A stretch of 34,985 nucleotides of DNA from Chara braunii (taxonomy: Eukaryota; Streptophyta; Charophyceae; Charales; Characeae), in contig BFEA01000489.1 in NCBI GenBank assembly GCA_003427395.1, forward strand, positions 385,207 to 420,191, in the 5' to 3' direction. The position numbers and the translations under genes were made by a program. Below are positions 1-9,896 of this stretch, piece after piece. Position 1 is the stretch's first letter. The number at the start of each line of letters is the position of its first letter. Below the pieces are notes generated by a model. That model was not told the DNA's origin. It saw nothing but the letters and a program-made list of their open reading frames with translations, and ran no database searches.

Positions 1-924
1 GGTAAGAGCAGACACCCCTTCTACTGGCCCGTCTATTGGATGGCTCCATTCTATAGGTGGGGAGCTGCACCTGCTGGAAACTGGGTCCAGCGTCCCATTA
101 CATCATGAATCCGAGCCATAACACATCATAGTTGTCCCTAGTCAGTTCCTCCTTTATCCAGTCCCCCAGTCCCGTGCCGTCCAGCCCATTACATTGCAAA
201 ACCGGGACAAAACACATGATATTGTGTCACGAAGTTGGTCCCAACCCCTATCCTACCCCCAGCCCCCCTACCCTTCCGCTCAACCTCTTGCCATGGAAAG
301 GTAAAAACTGTTATTGGCCCAGTATAGGGGCTCCTTGCAGCATCCGTACACCAAGCCAGTCCCATATCTGCCGGGTGGCCAAGCAGTGCCTGTGCTGTGA
401 CCAGAGCTTCGCTTTGCCGCCGGCATACCCTGCGTGATGACATGACTCAATCTCTTGGCCTCTTCCAACTGCTGCACCTGGTCCCTGCGGGCTGTTGGCG
501 CCTTGCAGCTGCGAACGCTTTTACTGGCGTAATCCATAGTCGCGGAGTCACACCGTCACTCCTGTGTAAGCAGCAGAATAGAGATGAGCAGAGGGGCAGG
601 GTCATGGGCAGGGAGGGGGAAGGTAGGGGAAGGTAGGGGAGCTTGACAGGGGTCGAGGAGCAAGCGAGGCAGGGCAGGGAGGGGATAGAAGTGGATAAAC
701 CCTTGTAACCGGGGGGGACGTCTTAAAGTAGTGAAAGTTCAGGGGACAAGCACAAAGGTGGTCGGGAGAAACGGGATTGCAAAGTCGACCAGTGGCTTCC
801 TTTGCCAGGCCAGCTCTCCTTCCCTCCAGGGTTTCCATTGTATGGAAAGGTCGTCATGGAGCTCAGAGAAGACAGTGAGGATCCTGCCAGATCTGATGGT
901 ATGCCTCCCGAATGGTCACCTTGA
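1..924. other. non-coding stretch, no gene recognised
   Basis: I see no convincing coding region on either strand. Open frames are short and low in complexity, and none resembles a family I know. The stretch includes a purine-rich patch with repeated GGGGAAGGTA-like units around 617-640, and one reverse-oriented copy of the GGGACGCTGG hairpin motif (listed separately). It is probably decayed repeat DNA. Confidence 0.5.
71..98 (-). repeat. reverse copy of the GGGACGCTGGACC / TTTCCAGCA hairpin motif
   Basis: Read on the minus strand, this segment gives GGGACGCTGGACC followed by CAGTTTCCAGCAG. It is nearly identical to the copies at 3346-3370, 3659-3682 and 3721-3745 on the plus strand. The arms GCTGGA and TCCAGC can pair around a 7-nt loop. 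Its function is unknown. It lies about 3.3 kb from the other copies and in opposite orientation. Confidence 0.7.
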
Positions 925-1010
925 GGGCGGCATCCCTCGTGATTTGTTAGGCCCGCCTTCACTTAGGGCGGGCACATTTGTAGCAGGGGCCCCTTAGGCC
1001 TGCCGAGGAC
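925..1010 (+). repeat. dispersed repeat, copy 1 (partner at 32200-32280)
   Basis: The core around 933-975 (CTCGTGATTTGTTAGGCCCG, then CCTTCACTTAGGGCG) recurs with substitutions at 32203-32246, in the same orientation. Both copies go on to a GGGCCC-containing stretch. The core can fold, because GCCCGCC and GGCGGGC flank a short loop in this copy. I see no coding content. It may be the edge of an unrecognised element. Confidence 0.6.
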
Positions 1011-1094
1011 CCCAGATCCTCACATCTTTTTTTAAGCTTTTTTATAGTTTTTGACTTTCAAGTTTTAACTCAAGTTTGGTTGGGAATTCTGACC

Positions 1095-1346
1095 TGACTC
1101 TGAGGCAAAAGTGGTTTGCATTGTTATTCTGCATAACATACGTTTTTTTCAGATTTTTTTATTTTTATTTTTTTTAATGGTTCGGACATTTCCGGACCTG
1201 TCCAGACATCCGGACCGTCCGGATCCGACCATGTCGGGAGGTCCGTGAATGTCCGGAATTCTAGATGTCCAGAAAATACCGGACACGGGTCCGGGTCCGA
1301 CGTAGCCATGAGAAAAATAAACTGAACAACATTTGCCTCAGGGTCA
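1095..1346. mobile_element. fold-back MITE-like element with repeated TCCGGAC words
   Basis: The outer arms TGACTCTGAGGCAAA (1096-1110) and, on the other strand, TGACCCTGAGGCAAA (1332-1346) form an imperfect terminal inverted repeat that extends about 25 bp. Inside is a T-rich block (1141-1178) followed by 1179-1305, which is dense in TCCGGAC/GTCCGG words and starts and ends with ATGG/CCAT-like sequence. There is no coding capacity. I could not define a clean target-site duplication, so the exact ends are uncertain. The composition (T-rich block beside repeated CCGRAC words) resembles the insert at 22482-22820. Confidence 0.5.
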
Positions 1347-1639
1347 CATCGACATTCTTTACCAAATTTAAATAAAATAAAAAATTAAAAATGAATTTTT
1401 GATTTATTTATTTTTTCATTTATTTTTTGCCTGGCCGGGTAAGTGGTCCCGGTGTCGGGCGGCTCAAGCCTATCGCCACCCTTTGCTTCCTTTGAAAAGA
1501 CTACTGTTGGAGGCCGGATTTCCAGCGACAGCCTGTTCCAACCGTTTTTGCCTTGCGATTTGAACCGATGAAAGACGGTTGGCTAATAGCGGATGGGCGG
1601 GACGAGAAACCAAGGCTAGACGGAACTATGGTGAGATGC
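1347..1639. other. AT-rich spacer, no gene seen
   Basis: The first part (about 1355-1425) is A/T-rich with AAATTAAAAATG and TTTATTTATT runs. The second part is of mixed composition and may already belong to the decayed LINE that follows. Nothing else is recognisable. Confidence 0.45.
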
Positions 1640-3205
1640 GGACCGAGGAGGACAAATTTCCAGGTATTCGATGATGGCAGAGAAATTTATTAATTTAGTG
1701 GAGACAACGATTCCAATGGTAAGCATCAGGCGACAGATGGGTGAACGGAGCTTGCGACTGGCCGGTGAAATATGGCTGCGAGAGGACAACGTCTCGAGGG
1801 TTATGGCGAATATTCCATCGAAGCGACGCGAATTACCGCGGCTAGTGCGAGAACTTAGGTGACCTCTGGGATGCCTCTTCTAAAGAATAGAAAAGCGTGG
1901 ATAGAATGAGGGGTCGGCTCAGGGACTGCCACCAAACACAACCAGTGTTGGAAGAATTGATTGAGAGTTTCCCCCTTCAATGGTACTATATCCTGCGAAA
2001 AGGCCCATGCATACAGGAAGGGGACTGGGTGGGTCTGCCTGGCCAAGGGGAACAGGTGGGAAGGGTGCAAACTGTTGAGAGAGAGGCATCTCTGATAAAG
2101 CTCTTCTCTGTGGAAAAGGATGGAAAGTTACAAGGGAGCCGACAGCCGTTAGTCTGGAAAGGGAACGGGGAGGTCTATCGTATCAAAGTGTTGGAAGATG
2201 GTCAGGGATGGAGAACTTTCAGGCCGATGACCCCAATTGAGGACCTCCCCCTCGACCCCAATGAATGGCAATGGTCCACAAACGGCCGGCCCAACCCACG
2301 ACGACGGGGCAAGGGGAGCGAAGGAAAGCCGATAGCATTACTTACTATGAAAACCATATCAGCGAATCGAATGATGAGACCAAAACGCAGCCTGAGGGAT
2401 GTAGTGGAGGAGAGGTGGCACCGACGTCTCAATGTGGATACGACCCTGCTTAAGCCAATAAAATGGTTTAGGGATTATGGGATGAGGCCAGTGAAGATTT
2501 TCGCCCTCCAATGGCAGATCTCACACCGATGTTTGCCAACTAACGACTGGCTAATCGACCACACAAGCCTGGAACAGCAGGGCCGGGCATTACCATGGTG
2601 CCAGTGTTGCCTTCAGAGTTTTCCTTCAATGCCCTGCCGCGGTGTTACTGTGGCGAGGATGGGACAGAATCAGGCGACACATGATCCCGAACTCAGCATG
2701 GCCATGGGAGTGGAGGACCATCCTACTGGGGCATTGTCCGCAGGGGTATACAAGTATTTTTTAGGAAAACATTTTGAAGCTGGGAAGGGGCTCTATCCTA
2801 TGGGTTATTTGGTGGAGAAGATGCGTCCTAGCAATGGAGGGGGCTCGGGTGGAAGAGGGGAAGGTTAAGGAACAGCTGCAGACATTGGTACAGTCCGAGA
2901 TATTAGCACAGCGGCGTGCCGCAAAGAAACTGTTGGACCAGGCACACTCCAGGAGCGACATGGATAAGATTCTCTCTTGTTGTGGGGACAACTGGTTGGG
3001 AGGAAGGAGGGGGGGTTCGGTGGCAGAGGTTAAATGGACAGGGGACGCACCGAGGTCACAGCAGGAGCAACAACAAGACCAGTGCCAGGAGGAGGAGGTC
3101 GAAAGAGATTATAGGCTGTGTTTCCGAGATTGGCTCACCATCGATCCCAGGGAGCCGCTGCGTCCAGCCAGGATTTTGCAGATCCGTTTCCCCCCCACCC
3201 TCTAG
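1640..3205 (+). pseudogene. LINE (non-LTR retrotransposon) ORF2, decayed C-terminal part (LINE A)
   Basis: The best open frame (1897-2868, 323 codons) is followed by an overlapping frame (2774-3205). Together they resemble the region downstream of the reverse transcriptase in plant-type LINE ORF2. The segment around 2490-2615 reads VKIFALQWQISHRCLPTND followed by a W-C-Q-C-C cluster, which is the layout of the zinc-binding zf-RVT domain: a tryptophan, L-P-T, then CxxC. The next frame has ILWVIWWRRCVLAMEG and a helical, charged tail, as LINE C-termini often do. The segment is homologous to 29763-30677 (shared words include the GDW motif and DPxEWxW). The frame changes and the missing RT domain show it is a dead 5'-truncated fragment. 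The first 250 bp are assigned by position only. Confidence 0.65.
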
Positions 3206-3343
3206 CCCTAATGGAGGTCCCACAGGATGAGACATGAGTGAGATTCTAGAGGAATGGCGGTCTGTTTCTATGCTACTAGGTTGAGTGGACTGCGTCTGGA
3301 CTCGGGACCAAAAGGACAGACCTAGGAAGATAGGGACAGTCGG

Positions 3344-3745
3344 ATGGGACGCTGGACCCGGTTTCCAGCAAAGGTGTTGCTGCCAATTTCAATGGGACGC
3401 TGGACAGCAGGTGTGGGTAGGAAGAGTTAGGAATGAGAAAGTCTGCCAGCTATATCATTTTCATCACCCTTTTCAGTTCTCATTTTCAGACCCTTTTCAG
3501 ACCCTTTTCAATTTTCAGATAATTTTTCAGACATTTTTCAGACATTCTCAAGGATAGTGCGACAGGCTGGGGAACAGACGGGGACCACTGGTCCCCCAGT
3601 GGCCCTGCTGGGCCCCAGCCCAAGGCTTTGATTTGGAAAGTACAGGATAGTTAGCGATGGGACGCTGGACCCGGTTTCCAGCACGTTATCTCATGATTCC
3701 TCATGGTTTTCCGAATGTAAGGGACGCTGGACCCGGTTTCCAGCA
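3344..3745 (+). repeat. cluster of GGGACGCTGGACC / TTTCCAGCA hairpin motifs
   Basis: Full copies lie at 3346-3370, 3659-3682 and 3721-3745, and a shorter copy at 3394-3410 lacks the 9 bases between the arms. Each full copy has GCTGGA and TCCAGC arms around CCCGGTT. A reverse copy is at 71-98. The spacings (48, about 265 and 62 bp) are irregular, so this is not a simple tandem repeat. Confidence 0.75.
3465..3552 (+). repeat. degenerate TTTTCAGA(CC) tandem repeat
   Basis: The word TTTTCAG recurs about seven times in 88 bases (TTTTCAGACCC, TTTTCAGATAA, TTTTTCAGACA and variants). It is low-complexity sequence with no evident function. Confidence 0.7.
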
Positions 3746-3996
3746 GGTGCTGCTCCCCACAAATGTCAGGGACCGCAGGGGGAGGAATTGCAGGATCCAG
3801 TTCTTCATCCGGTCCAGGTCCAAGGCCTAGGGGGTCTGCAGGCCAGGGCAGGATGGAACAGCGGGTTCCCACAACAAGCTGTTAACAATGGATCCCTGAC
3901 CGGTTCTCCCTCGTCAGGTTTTCTTTTTGGTAGTCATCCCAGGGGGAAGCAGCGGATAGGGGGACAAGGGGCACTGGGTGGACGTCAGCCCAGAGG

Positions 3997-4000
3997 TCAG
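3997..4000 (+). other. target-site duplication TCAG, left copy (right copy 21060-21063)
   Basis: TCAG immediately precedes the TG of the 5' LTR and immediately follows the CA of the 3' LTR. Removing the element plus one copy restores a continuous open frame across 4000/21064, which supports this placement. Confidence 0.75.
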
Positions 4001-4934
4001 TGCGAGGCATAAGGCCCCGATCAGCCCCTTTTGACCCTGCAAGCAGCACAGTCGGCCGCCCTAACTAAAGGCAGGGCCGACCAAGGCCACAAGGCCTACT
4101 TTCAGGCTACCACGCAACTGGGGAAAATTCAGGCAGTTGCGCAGCGCCAGTTGGTTGAGAGCGCCCAGGCCCTGGCTGCCTTTTTTGTATGCAACTGAGG
4201 CAGGCCCTGGGCCAGATACACAACATGGGCCGAACCCAGGCTGCGGGCAGTTGGGCACAAGCAACCGTCACAAGCCCTGGGCCTGATTCGTTAGGACCGG
4301 CGCTCAGCCTCTCGGGTCCTACCGGAAGCTTCTGGGCCGAGGCCCAGCACAGCCTGGCCGCACGCAGCTGGCAGGGCACTTCCATTTAGGAAAGGCCCTG
4401 CCCCCGCATTCGGCATTCGGGCACTGGCTGCATGCTGCACAAGCGCTGCTGCGCTAAACGCTGGCCAGCGCTCACGCGCTCATGGGCGAGCAGGGAGAGC
4501 AGGCAGCCATAGCCGAGCTGCGCTGCATAGCTGGATGGGGTGCATGGTGGTCCTTGGGTGCACGTGGCAGTGAGTGGGGGATCGAGGTTGTGAGTGATAC
4601 GAGAGACATACCTGGTGCTTGAGGCGGACGGCATTGGCCGATATATGCTCTCATTTCGGTGAGCTGTTGACGTCAGCAGCGGCGTTGTAGATAGGCTAGA
4701 TAGGATCTGCCATTTGTAGTCTAGGTGCAGAGTGCCAGATAGGGGGTTGACAGTGGTTCTTTGTTGATGATGATGAGACTATTCCAGCATTGTCACTTAT
4801 GAGCTTATGCTGTGCTCTTATTTGGTGGAACTCGTGCTGCAATTTTGCTTTTGGTTCGAGGTCACGACTATCTGGTCTCATGTGTATGATGCTGTTTGGT
4901 TTCTGAAGTTCGCAATCGCTCATTTTTCCTTGCA
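4001..4934 (+). repeat. 5' LTR of gypsy copy 1
   Basis: It starts TGCGAGGCATAAGG and ends TTTTTCCTTGCA, and matches 20120-21059 nearly throughout. The most obvious differences are in the first 110 bp. It contains a perfect 12-bp palindrome CGCTGGCCAGCG at 4459-4470. I cannot place U3/R/U5 borders. The related LTR of copy 2 is at 28882-29657 on the minus strand. Confidence 0.92.
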
Positions 4935-4937
4935 ATT

Positions 4938-4954
4938 TGGTATCGGAGCTGTGG
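4938..4954 (+). other. primer binding site, initiator tRNA-Met type
   Basis: TGGTATCGGAGCTGTGG begins three bases after the 5' LTR end. It is close to the TGGTATCAGAGC sequence typical of plant retrotransposons primed by initiator tRNA-Met. The equivalent in copy 2 (28862-28878, minus) reads TGGTATCAGAGTTGTGG, nearer the standard form, so the G at the eighth base here is probably a later change. Confidence 0.85.
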
Positions 4955-6115
4955 TACGGTGCGCTAATCTGGCGCTTGGCTTCTGCCTGTGCGGTACATG
5001 CATGCGGTCTGCTTGGTGAGCGGCCGTAGGGAGTGTGTAGTGAGGAGGGCGAAGGCAAGCAGGGCAACCCAGGAGGTGAGGGGTATCGCCAAGAAGGCTA
5101 CGTGGTGAATGATGGGTGTTTGCAGTGTGATGAGAACTATCTGATGTGCGATTGATGCTGAGGTGGAACGGCGGTGTAATGCTGGTTGTGCCGAAGCAGT
5201 GGTTGGTCATCACAGTCGACATCAGGTCATCTAGTGAGAATATATGTGGTTGTGGGCAACTGTTTTGAGGTACGTTGCACCTAACCTTATCTACCCTCTT
5301 CGACACTTCTTATGGTGAGGATGTGTGTTCTGTCTTGAGAGTCCTCTCATGTGAGGAGTCGAGTGCGCTCAACCTTGAGAGTCGGCATTGTTCACGTGGA
5401 GCATCTGGAAGGAGATCTGAAGGGCCCTGGGCGAAGCACTGGGTCACGGTCACCATGCCAACCCACCGGGAGTAGAGCAGGCATGCTTTGCTGCTTTGTC
5501 CTTTGTCTGCCTGCTGCGCTGATAGATGGTTTATGAGGGGCAGGCCAGCCCTACAGGGGAGACGAGTATCGGGCGTCTATAAATAAGCACCGCCGGGGTT
5601 ACCTTCCATTGGTTGTGATCGTCGTCTTGTCTGCGACGTTAAATAATTCCTTAGGACTTCAGGGGCCATCCTTAAACGCCTCCTGATCAGCCTATCGGTC
5701 AATGTAAGGCTCGCTGCACATGAGGGTAAACATTGTGCAGGGCTGGCCAGATCAGCATAGACTTGGGGCACATGGGCGGGCCGTGTGCACACCTTTAGGC
5801 ACGCACGTTGTTCTGGATTGCTCAGGGACGCTGACGTCAAGAGACCATCAAGAAGAATTGAGGGAGAGGTAGATTCCAGGTGATAAGTTCGTGTTTAATA
5901 CCATTTTGCAAATATCCACACAAACGATTCTATTTTTATTCTTGATTAGTTAGATGGACTGCCATCGACATCTGACAGAGAACATTAGGTAGACCTGCTC
6001 TCTGTTCATGGACTAATTAAGTAAAAATAATTTTGTTTATTTAATTGGTCTGGGCACTACGCTGCGGTAGGCACTTAGTCTGACCTAGTGCAGATTGTGT
6101 CCAGTTTTGTAGCTT
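4955..6115 (+). other. 5' untranslated leader of gypsy copy 1
   Basis: This is about 1.16 kb between the primer site and the first gag ATG. It has no convincing coding frame, but it aligns in blocks with 27613-28861 of copy 2 (for example around 5300-5870 versus 28000-28520 in reverse). The leader is therefore a conserved part of the family and is unusually long. It would be expected to hold packaging and dimerisation signals, which I cannot identify. Confidence 0.7.
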
Positions 6116-8050
6116 ATGAGCGACAGGGAGGAAACTAGAGAGGACGACACGATCTTGCGATCAGCGAGGCGCTCGATAGCCCACTTGGCATTAGGACCAG
6201 AGGACGACAGGTACCTGTTCCGCCAGTAGAGGGAAAGGCGGCAGTAGCAGCGGAGAGCTAGGGCCGTCGAGGCAAGCAGGGCATTCGCAAGTGAGGCCGC
6301 TACTCAGCAGCCATGGCAACTGCTGCGCAGCAGAGCTCTCAAGCTAGTAGTTCAGGGACTGTAGGGTCAACGGTCACACATACCCTGAGTCAGTCCGCTG
6401 GTGTTATGGCAAGCTCGCCGTTAGTATTGACCCCCAAAGAGGTCGCCATACAACAAGCAGATGCTCAGGAAGCACAACTACAGAAGGCTTTAGGGGAGAT
6501 AAAGGCAAAAGAAAGAGAGAATGATTAGGAGAAGAGCAAGGATGCAGCGGAGACAGCGGACATTAGTGAGTTAGAGGAGATGGACCTGACGGACATGGAT
6601 GATGATGTAAGGACCCTGAGGACGGTATTGCTAGATGTAGTAGAAATGCAGGATCACCGAATGGCGCTCTTACAAGACATCCAGCAGACCCTGGTCGTGC
6701 TGGTCGGGCGAACTCAGGCGGCACCATCACCATCAGGGCCTAGTGCCTGGCCCGTGGTACAACCTCCTCATTTTGTCCCACCGGTGACAGGGGTATCCCC
6801 ATTTGTGATTCCTCCAGCATCGGTACATTCCGTTTCCCTTGGAATGCCTTTAACAGGAGGGTTCTCAACAGGTCCTAGTGTGCAGATTCCTGTACAGTCA
6901 GTGTATTCCCAACCTCCCTTGCAGGTTGCCGTAACTGGGCAGCCTGCTGTCTCGCAGCCAGCACAACCGCAGGGCACACAGCCCCAACAACAGCTAGTGC
7001 AGCAGCCTGCGCCCTAGGGTCCACAGCCTGCAATGGTACAGGTGCCGGGACAAAGTCAATGGGTTCCAAAGATGGCCATCGCCTCACCTAAACCCTTCTT
7101 AGGGGATTAGAGGGGTGAAGACCTCGACACCTGGTTGAGGTCAGTGCCAGTCTACGTTTAGTGCAAGTTGACCTTGCCACACGAGGAAGTGCTTTTGGTT
7201 GCCTCCTATCTTGAGGGGAGCGCAACACGATGGTTAAGCGGGCTACTGCAACTGCAGGGATATGGACATGACTTTCGCGCTTGGGTAGTCAACTAGAAAC
7301 CGGAGGACTTTCTCAAGATGGTGGAAGATAGGTGGCATGATCCTTAGGAGGCCCAAAAGGCCACTGATGCGATTCAAACATTGAGCAACAGGTCGTTCAA
7401 GTCAGTGAGAAATGCCACAAATGTTGTAGAGCGTCTGACCTGTGTTCCTGGAGTACGCTATGACCCTCAAGTCTTACGGACAACTTACCTGAGGTGTCTT
7501 CCCATGCCACTAAAGAATCAGTTGGCAGGAAAGTCTAACATCAATGTGCACAACATTCCTTCATTTAGCAAGAACACCCTAGACCTGGATGCAAAGATAG
7601 GGCACGAGCACCAACCCACTACGGATGGAAGGAAGAAAACACTACCTCGACAACGATGGCTCCACCATCGAGTTGGACGACGACATCCATGAGGGAGTAG
7701 GTGCAGAGGCAGGCAGCGTAGAAGCGTGAGGGGGTGGAGCAGTCGCTGCCTCAGTTCAAAAAGGCAAGGCAACCGGTCGACGCCGTGGAGGCTCCTTGTC
7801 TAGGAGTCAAGTTGACCCCAACGCTCCTCCATGGGAGAAAGCGGGTCTAAGTGAGGACGTGTGGAGAGATCGGTATACCCGGCAGGCTTGTATCTGTTGT
7901 GGCCAATATGGCCATAATCAGTTTAAGTGTCGTAACAAAAAGGTGACCGAAAAGATCCCGCCTACAATGGGGTAGGCGACCGGATCCTCCGCTTCCATAG
8001 GTAGCAATGTTGCCAATAGTTCTGGCACTGCTCCGGGAAACACGTCGGGC
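6116..8050 (+). pseudogene. gag of gypsy copy 1, with CCHC zinc knuckle
   Basis: Gag forms the virus-like particle and binds element RNA. The ATG at 6116 is supported because its first residues (MSD...) and the FRQ...QRRAR block match the start of gag in copy 2 (27612, minus). A frameshift just before 6313 moves the frame. The stretch after that is Gln/Ser/Pro-rich, followed by a capsid-like segment (about 7080-7560) that copy 2 lacks. The zinc knuckle CICCGQYGHNQFKC (CX2CX4HX4C) is at 7889-7930 in another frame. Between 6580 and 7692 there are five in-frame stops, all TAG (7015, 7108, 7159, 7294, 7345), several at positions where CAG is expected. The gene is dead. Confidence 0.82.
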
Positions 8051-8115
8051 TAGTAGGAATAGTAGTTGTTCCTGCTAGGGTCGAGGTGGTGGACACACCC
8101 TCACCATCTCGAGAG

Positions 8116-8170
8116 ATGGCCCAAGCTACTGACTCCGTTGTCGTCCCGCAAACGCATTCGGACCCAGCGA
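8116..8170 (+). pseudogene. start of the gypsy protease frame, cut by the 8.3-kb insertion
   Basis: The frame beginning MAQATDS at 8116 matches the start of the protease frame in copy 2 (26282, minus). It is interrupted at 8170 and continues at 16453. Leaving out 8171-16452 keeps the reading frame and gives the same residue order as copy 2, apart from one TGA just before MAKAPKG. Confidence 0.8.
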
Positions 8171-8768
8171 TGTCGAGCGCATCGGTCCGGCACCACTCAG
8201 AGGTAGCGCGGGACCCTCCCGGCCGCGTCACGCAGGAGTCAGAGTACACATCCCGTTGTGGCACATACACGGAGCTTCCATAAGCTGCTCTGGCCGGGTG
8301 CGCCAGCCATACCTCTCACGAGCCCCTACGACAGGACAGGGCCTATGCGAGGCACGATTGCCTCCACCTTACAGGAGTTGTCACCTCCCTTCGGTGGGCG
8401 TATCCCCGCCGAGCTACCAGTCCACAATACGAAAGTTGATCAGCTGCAATCACAGAGGTGGACCAGCCGAGGGCGTTTCTCGTTCGCTGTAGCATAAGGG
8501 TTACGCGCGGTACCACGCCTCTATCGGACCCGCACGTGAACCGACATCTTGGGGGGCTGAGGTCCCAAACGCGGCTCGTCGCCGGTCGACTAGGACGTAT
8601 CCCACACGCCACGCGCACACCACTATAAGGTACATAAAAGTAAAGCACACGCACATACGCACACGAGTATTGAACGACGCAAAGGACGTACAACGCGACA
8701 CCCTCCTAGTCCCTTAGTATCCATCCCATAGCTTCGTGGTGCGGGAATCGGCTGAGCGTTGTGCGCGG

Positions 8769-8784
8769 GACTTTATATAAAGTC
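8769..8784. promoter_or_regulatory. perfect 16-bp palindrome containing a TATA box
   Basis: GACTTTATATAAAGTC is its own reverse complement and holds TATATAA. CGCG-type sequence lies on both sides. A short open frame (ATG at 8846) begins about 70 bp downstream on the plus strand. It may be a bidirectional core promoter or simply a palindrome. No transcript evidence is available. Confidence 0.35.
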
Positions 8785-8845
8785 GCGCGGGCGTAGGCCT
8801 TCTCGTATCGTCTTGCAATGCCAACACACACAAGCAGTCGCGAGG

Positions 8846-9167
8846 ATGGCGTACTATGCAGTGCCCATAATCGAGCGGTCCCTCGTGGATCCGAGTACCG
8901 CTTATGACATTCACGTGTCAGACTCGAAGTATCGTGAAGGTTCCGCCCTTCACGACATTGCACGGCTGAAGGACTAGCCGTGCGGCCGCCGCGGCACGTC
9001 CGGCTTTCGGCCCGAGTGCCCTGGCGGTCAAGGCAAATAGGCTCTACTCGAAGGGGGTCCCCTTCAGTGCAGGGCCTAGGGCTTGGGATGTCTTGAACAA
9101 GGACCATGAATCCCGACCCAGGACCAATGTCCGACTAGAAATCTTCAAGAAACACTTATATAAGTAA
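8846..9167 (+). pseudogene. possible C-terminal remnant of an animal-type LINE reverse transcriptase
   Basis: Two fragments in different frames are involved: 8846-8977 (43 codons) and an open stretch 8970-9167. The second ends with VPFSAGPRAWDVLN... and ...RLEIFKKHLYK before TAA. The layout (a short F-S-x-G-x-R-x-W-x-x-L block, then a final F-K-K-H-L-Y) is like the extreme C-terminus of CR1/L2/RTE-type LINE ORF2 proteins. The match rests only on this short pattern, and no RT catalytic motif is present upstream. The following 9168-9600 is non-coding with CATACATACGTATATACACA-type low complexity, as at some LINE 3' ends. Confidence 0.35.
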
Positions 9168-9600
9168 TGGGGTCATCCTTTCTCTACTAGCCCAACCCTT
9201 GATTAACTCCTTAGCACTCGGGCCCTTTTAGGTCACACAAGTACCCTACATAGGTACGCATACATACGTATATACACACATATATACTCATATGGGAATG
9301 AACGGGTGACGATCACATCTCACATTCACAGTGGGTCTCCCCATGCACATATATAGACTCGCAGGGCAGTCCAATCCAATAATCCAGGTCACAAAACATA
9401 CCTGCAATCACATCCAATAGTCAAGCAGAAGTCCACACACTACACGGAGTCAACTCCAACCAATCTCCATGCTCGTACCCTTCGCCTCAGCCATGCAAGC
9501 CCCAACCTCTAGCCAACCAATCTTAAGTAAATACTCAGTACCTTTGTTAAATGGCCATTCAATAAAAGTCTGGGTGAAACCTTAACAAAACAGAAAAGAC
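9168..9600. other. non-coding, dinucleotide-rich stretch
   Basis: There are no open frames of note. Around 9250-9295 and 9340-9355 are CATACATA/TATATACACA runs. The remainder is C/A-rich with no recognisable motif. Confidence 0.5.
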
Positions 9601-9660
9601 CACCGGGGCTGAAGCCTCTTTAGGTTGAGTAAAGAGAGTGGGTTGAGGTTGAGTCATAAA

Positions 9661-9737
9661 CCGACGAGTCGGCAACCGACCTGTTATCTGTGATAACAGA
9701 AGGTGATCCTTGTAGGATCACGTTGGACCTAGTCCAA
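9661..9737 (+). other. run of four adjacent short hairpins
   Basis: Four perfect stems follow one another: CCGAC-GA-GTCGG (9661-9672), CTGTTATC-TGT-GATAACAG (9681-9699), GTGATCCT-TGT-AGGATCAC (9703-9721) and TTGGAC-CTA-GTCCAA (9723-9737). Loops are 2-3 nt and gaps between hairpins are 1-8 nt. This is denser than expected by chance and suggests a structured RNA or single-stranded DNA segment. No family is recognised. Confidence 0.7.
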
Positions 9738-9896
9738 GTCTTGAATCAATACGTTCAGAGAGAGTAATCTCCATATCCTGACCTTACTCAAGTTATCATA
9801 TCTAACTAAGTCTAAGTCTACCTCTAGATAGCACTCCACAAAAGGTGGATCTTGTCATAACCTCCCCTACATAGGTCGCCACCTGTCCAAATAAAT

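Larger units (their letters stand above)
3285..4000 (+). pseudogene. LINE B ORF1-like region, upstream part (interrupted by gypsy copy 1)
   Basis: Open frames here (3285-3557, and 3788 onwards) are rich in Gly, Gln and Pro and match no domain I recognise. I assign the region to a LINE ORF1 or 5' region because the frame reaching 4000 continues without a break at 21064 once the gypsy element and one target-site copy are ignored. About 1 kb further on, the same strand carries a LINE endonuclease start. It begins directly after the 3' end of LINE A, suggesting two LINEs head to tail. The assignment is inference from context. The region also carries the GGGACGCTGG motif cluster and TTTTCAGA repeats. 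Confidence 0.4.

Noticed and set aside
731-997. 88-codon open frame as a gene
   Set aside because: There is no recognisable domain, it overlaps an opposite-strand frame of similar length, and it runs into a dispersed repeat.
5275-5536. Small coding frames in the gypsy leader
   Set aside because: The corresponding region of copy 2 has different frames, so the sequence is conserved as non-coding leader rather than as protein.
6116-7692. Reassignment of TAG as a sense codon, since all gag stops after 6580 are TAG
   Set aside because: The pol region of the same element also has TGA and TAA stops and several frameshifts. Simple decay by C-to-T change explains the TAGs.
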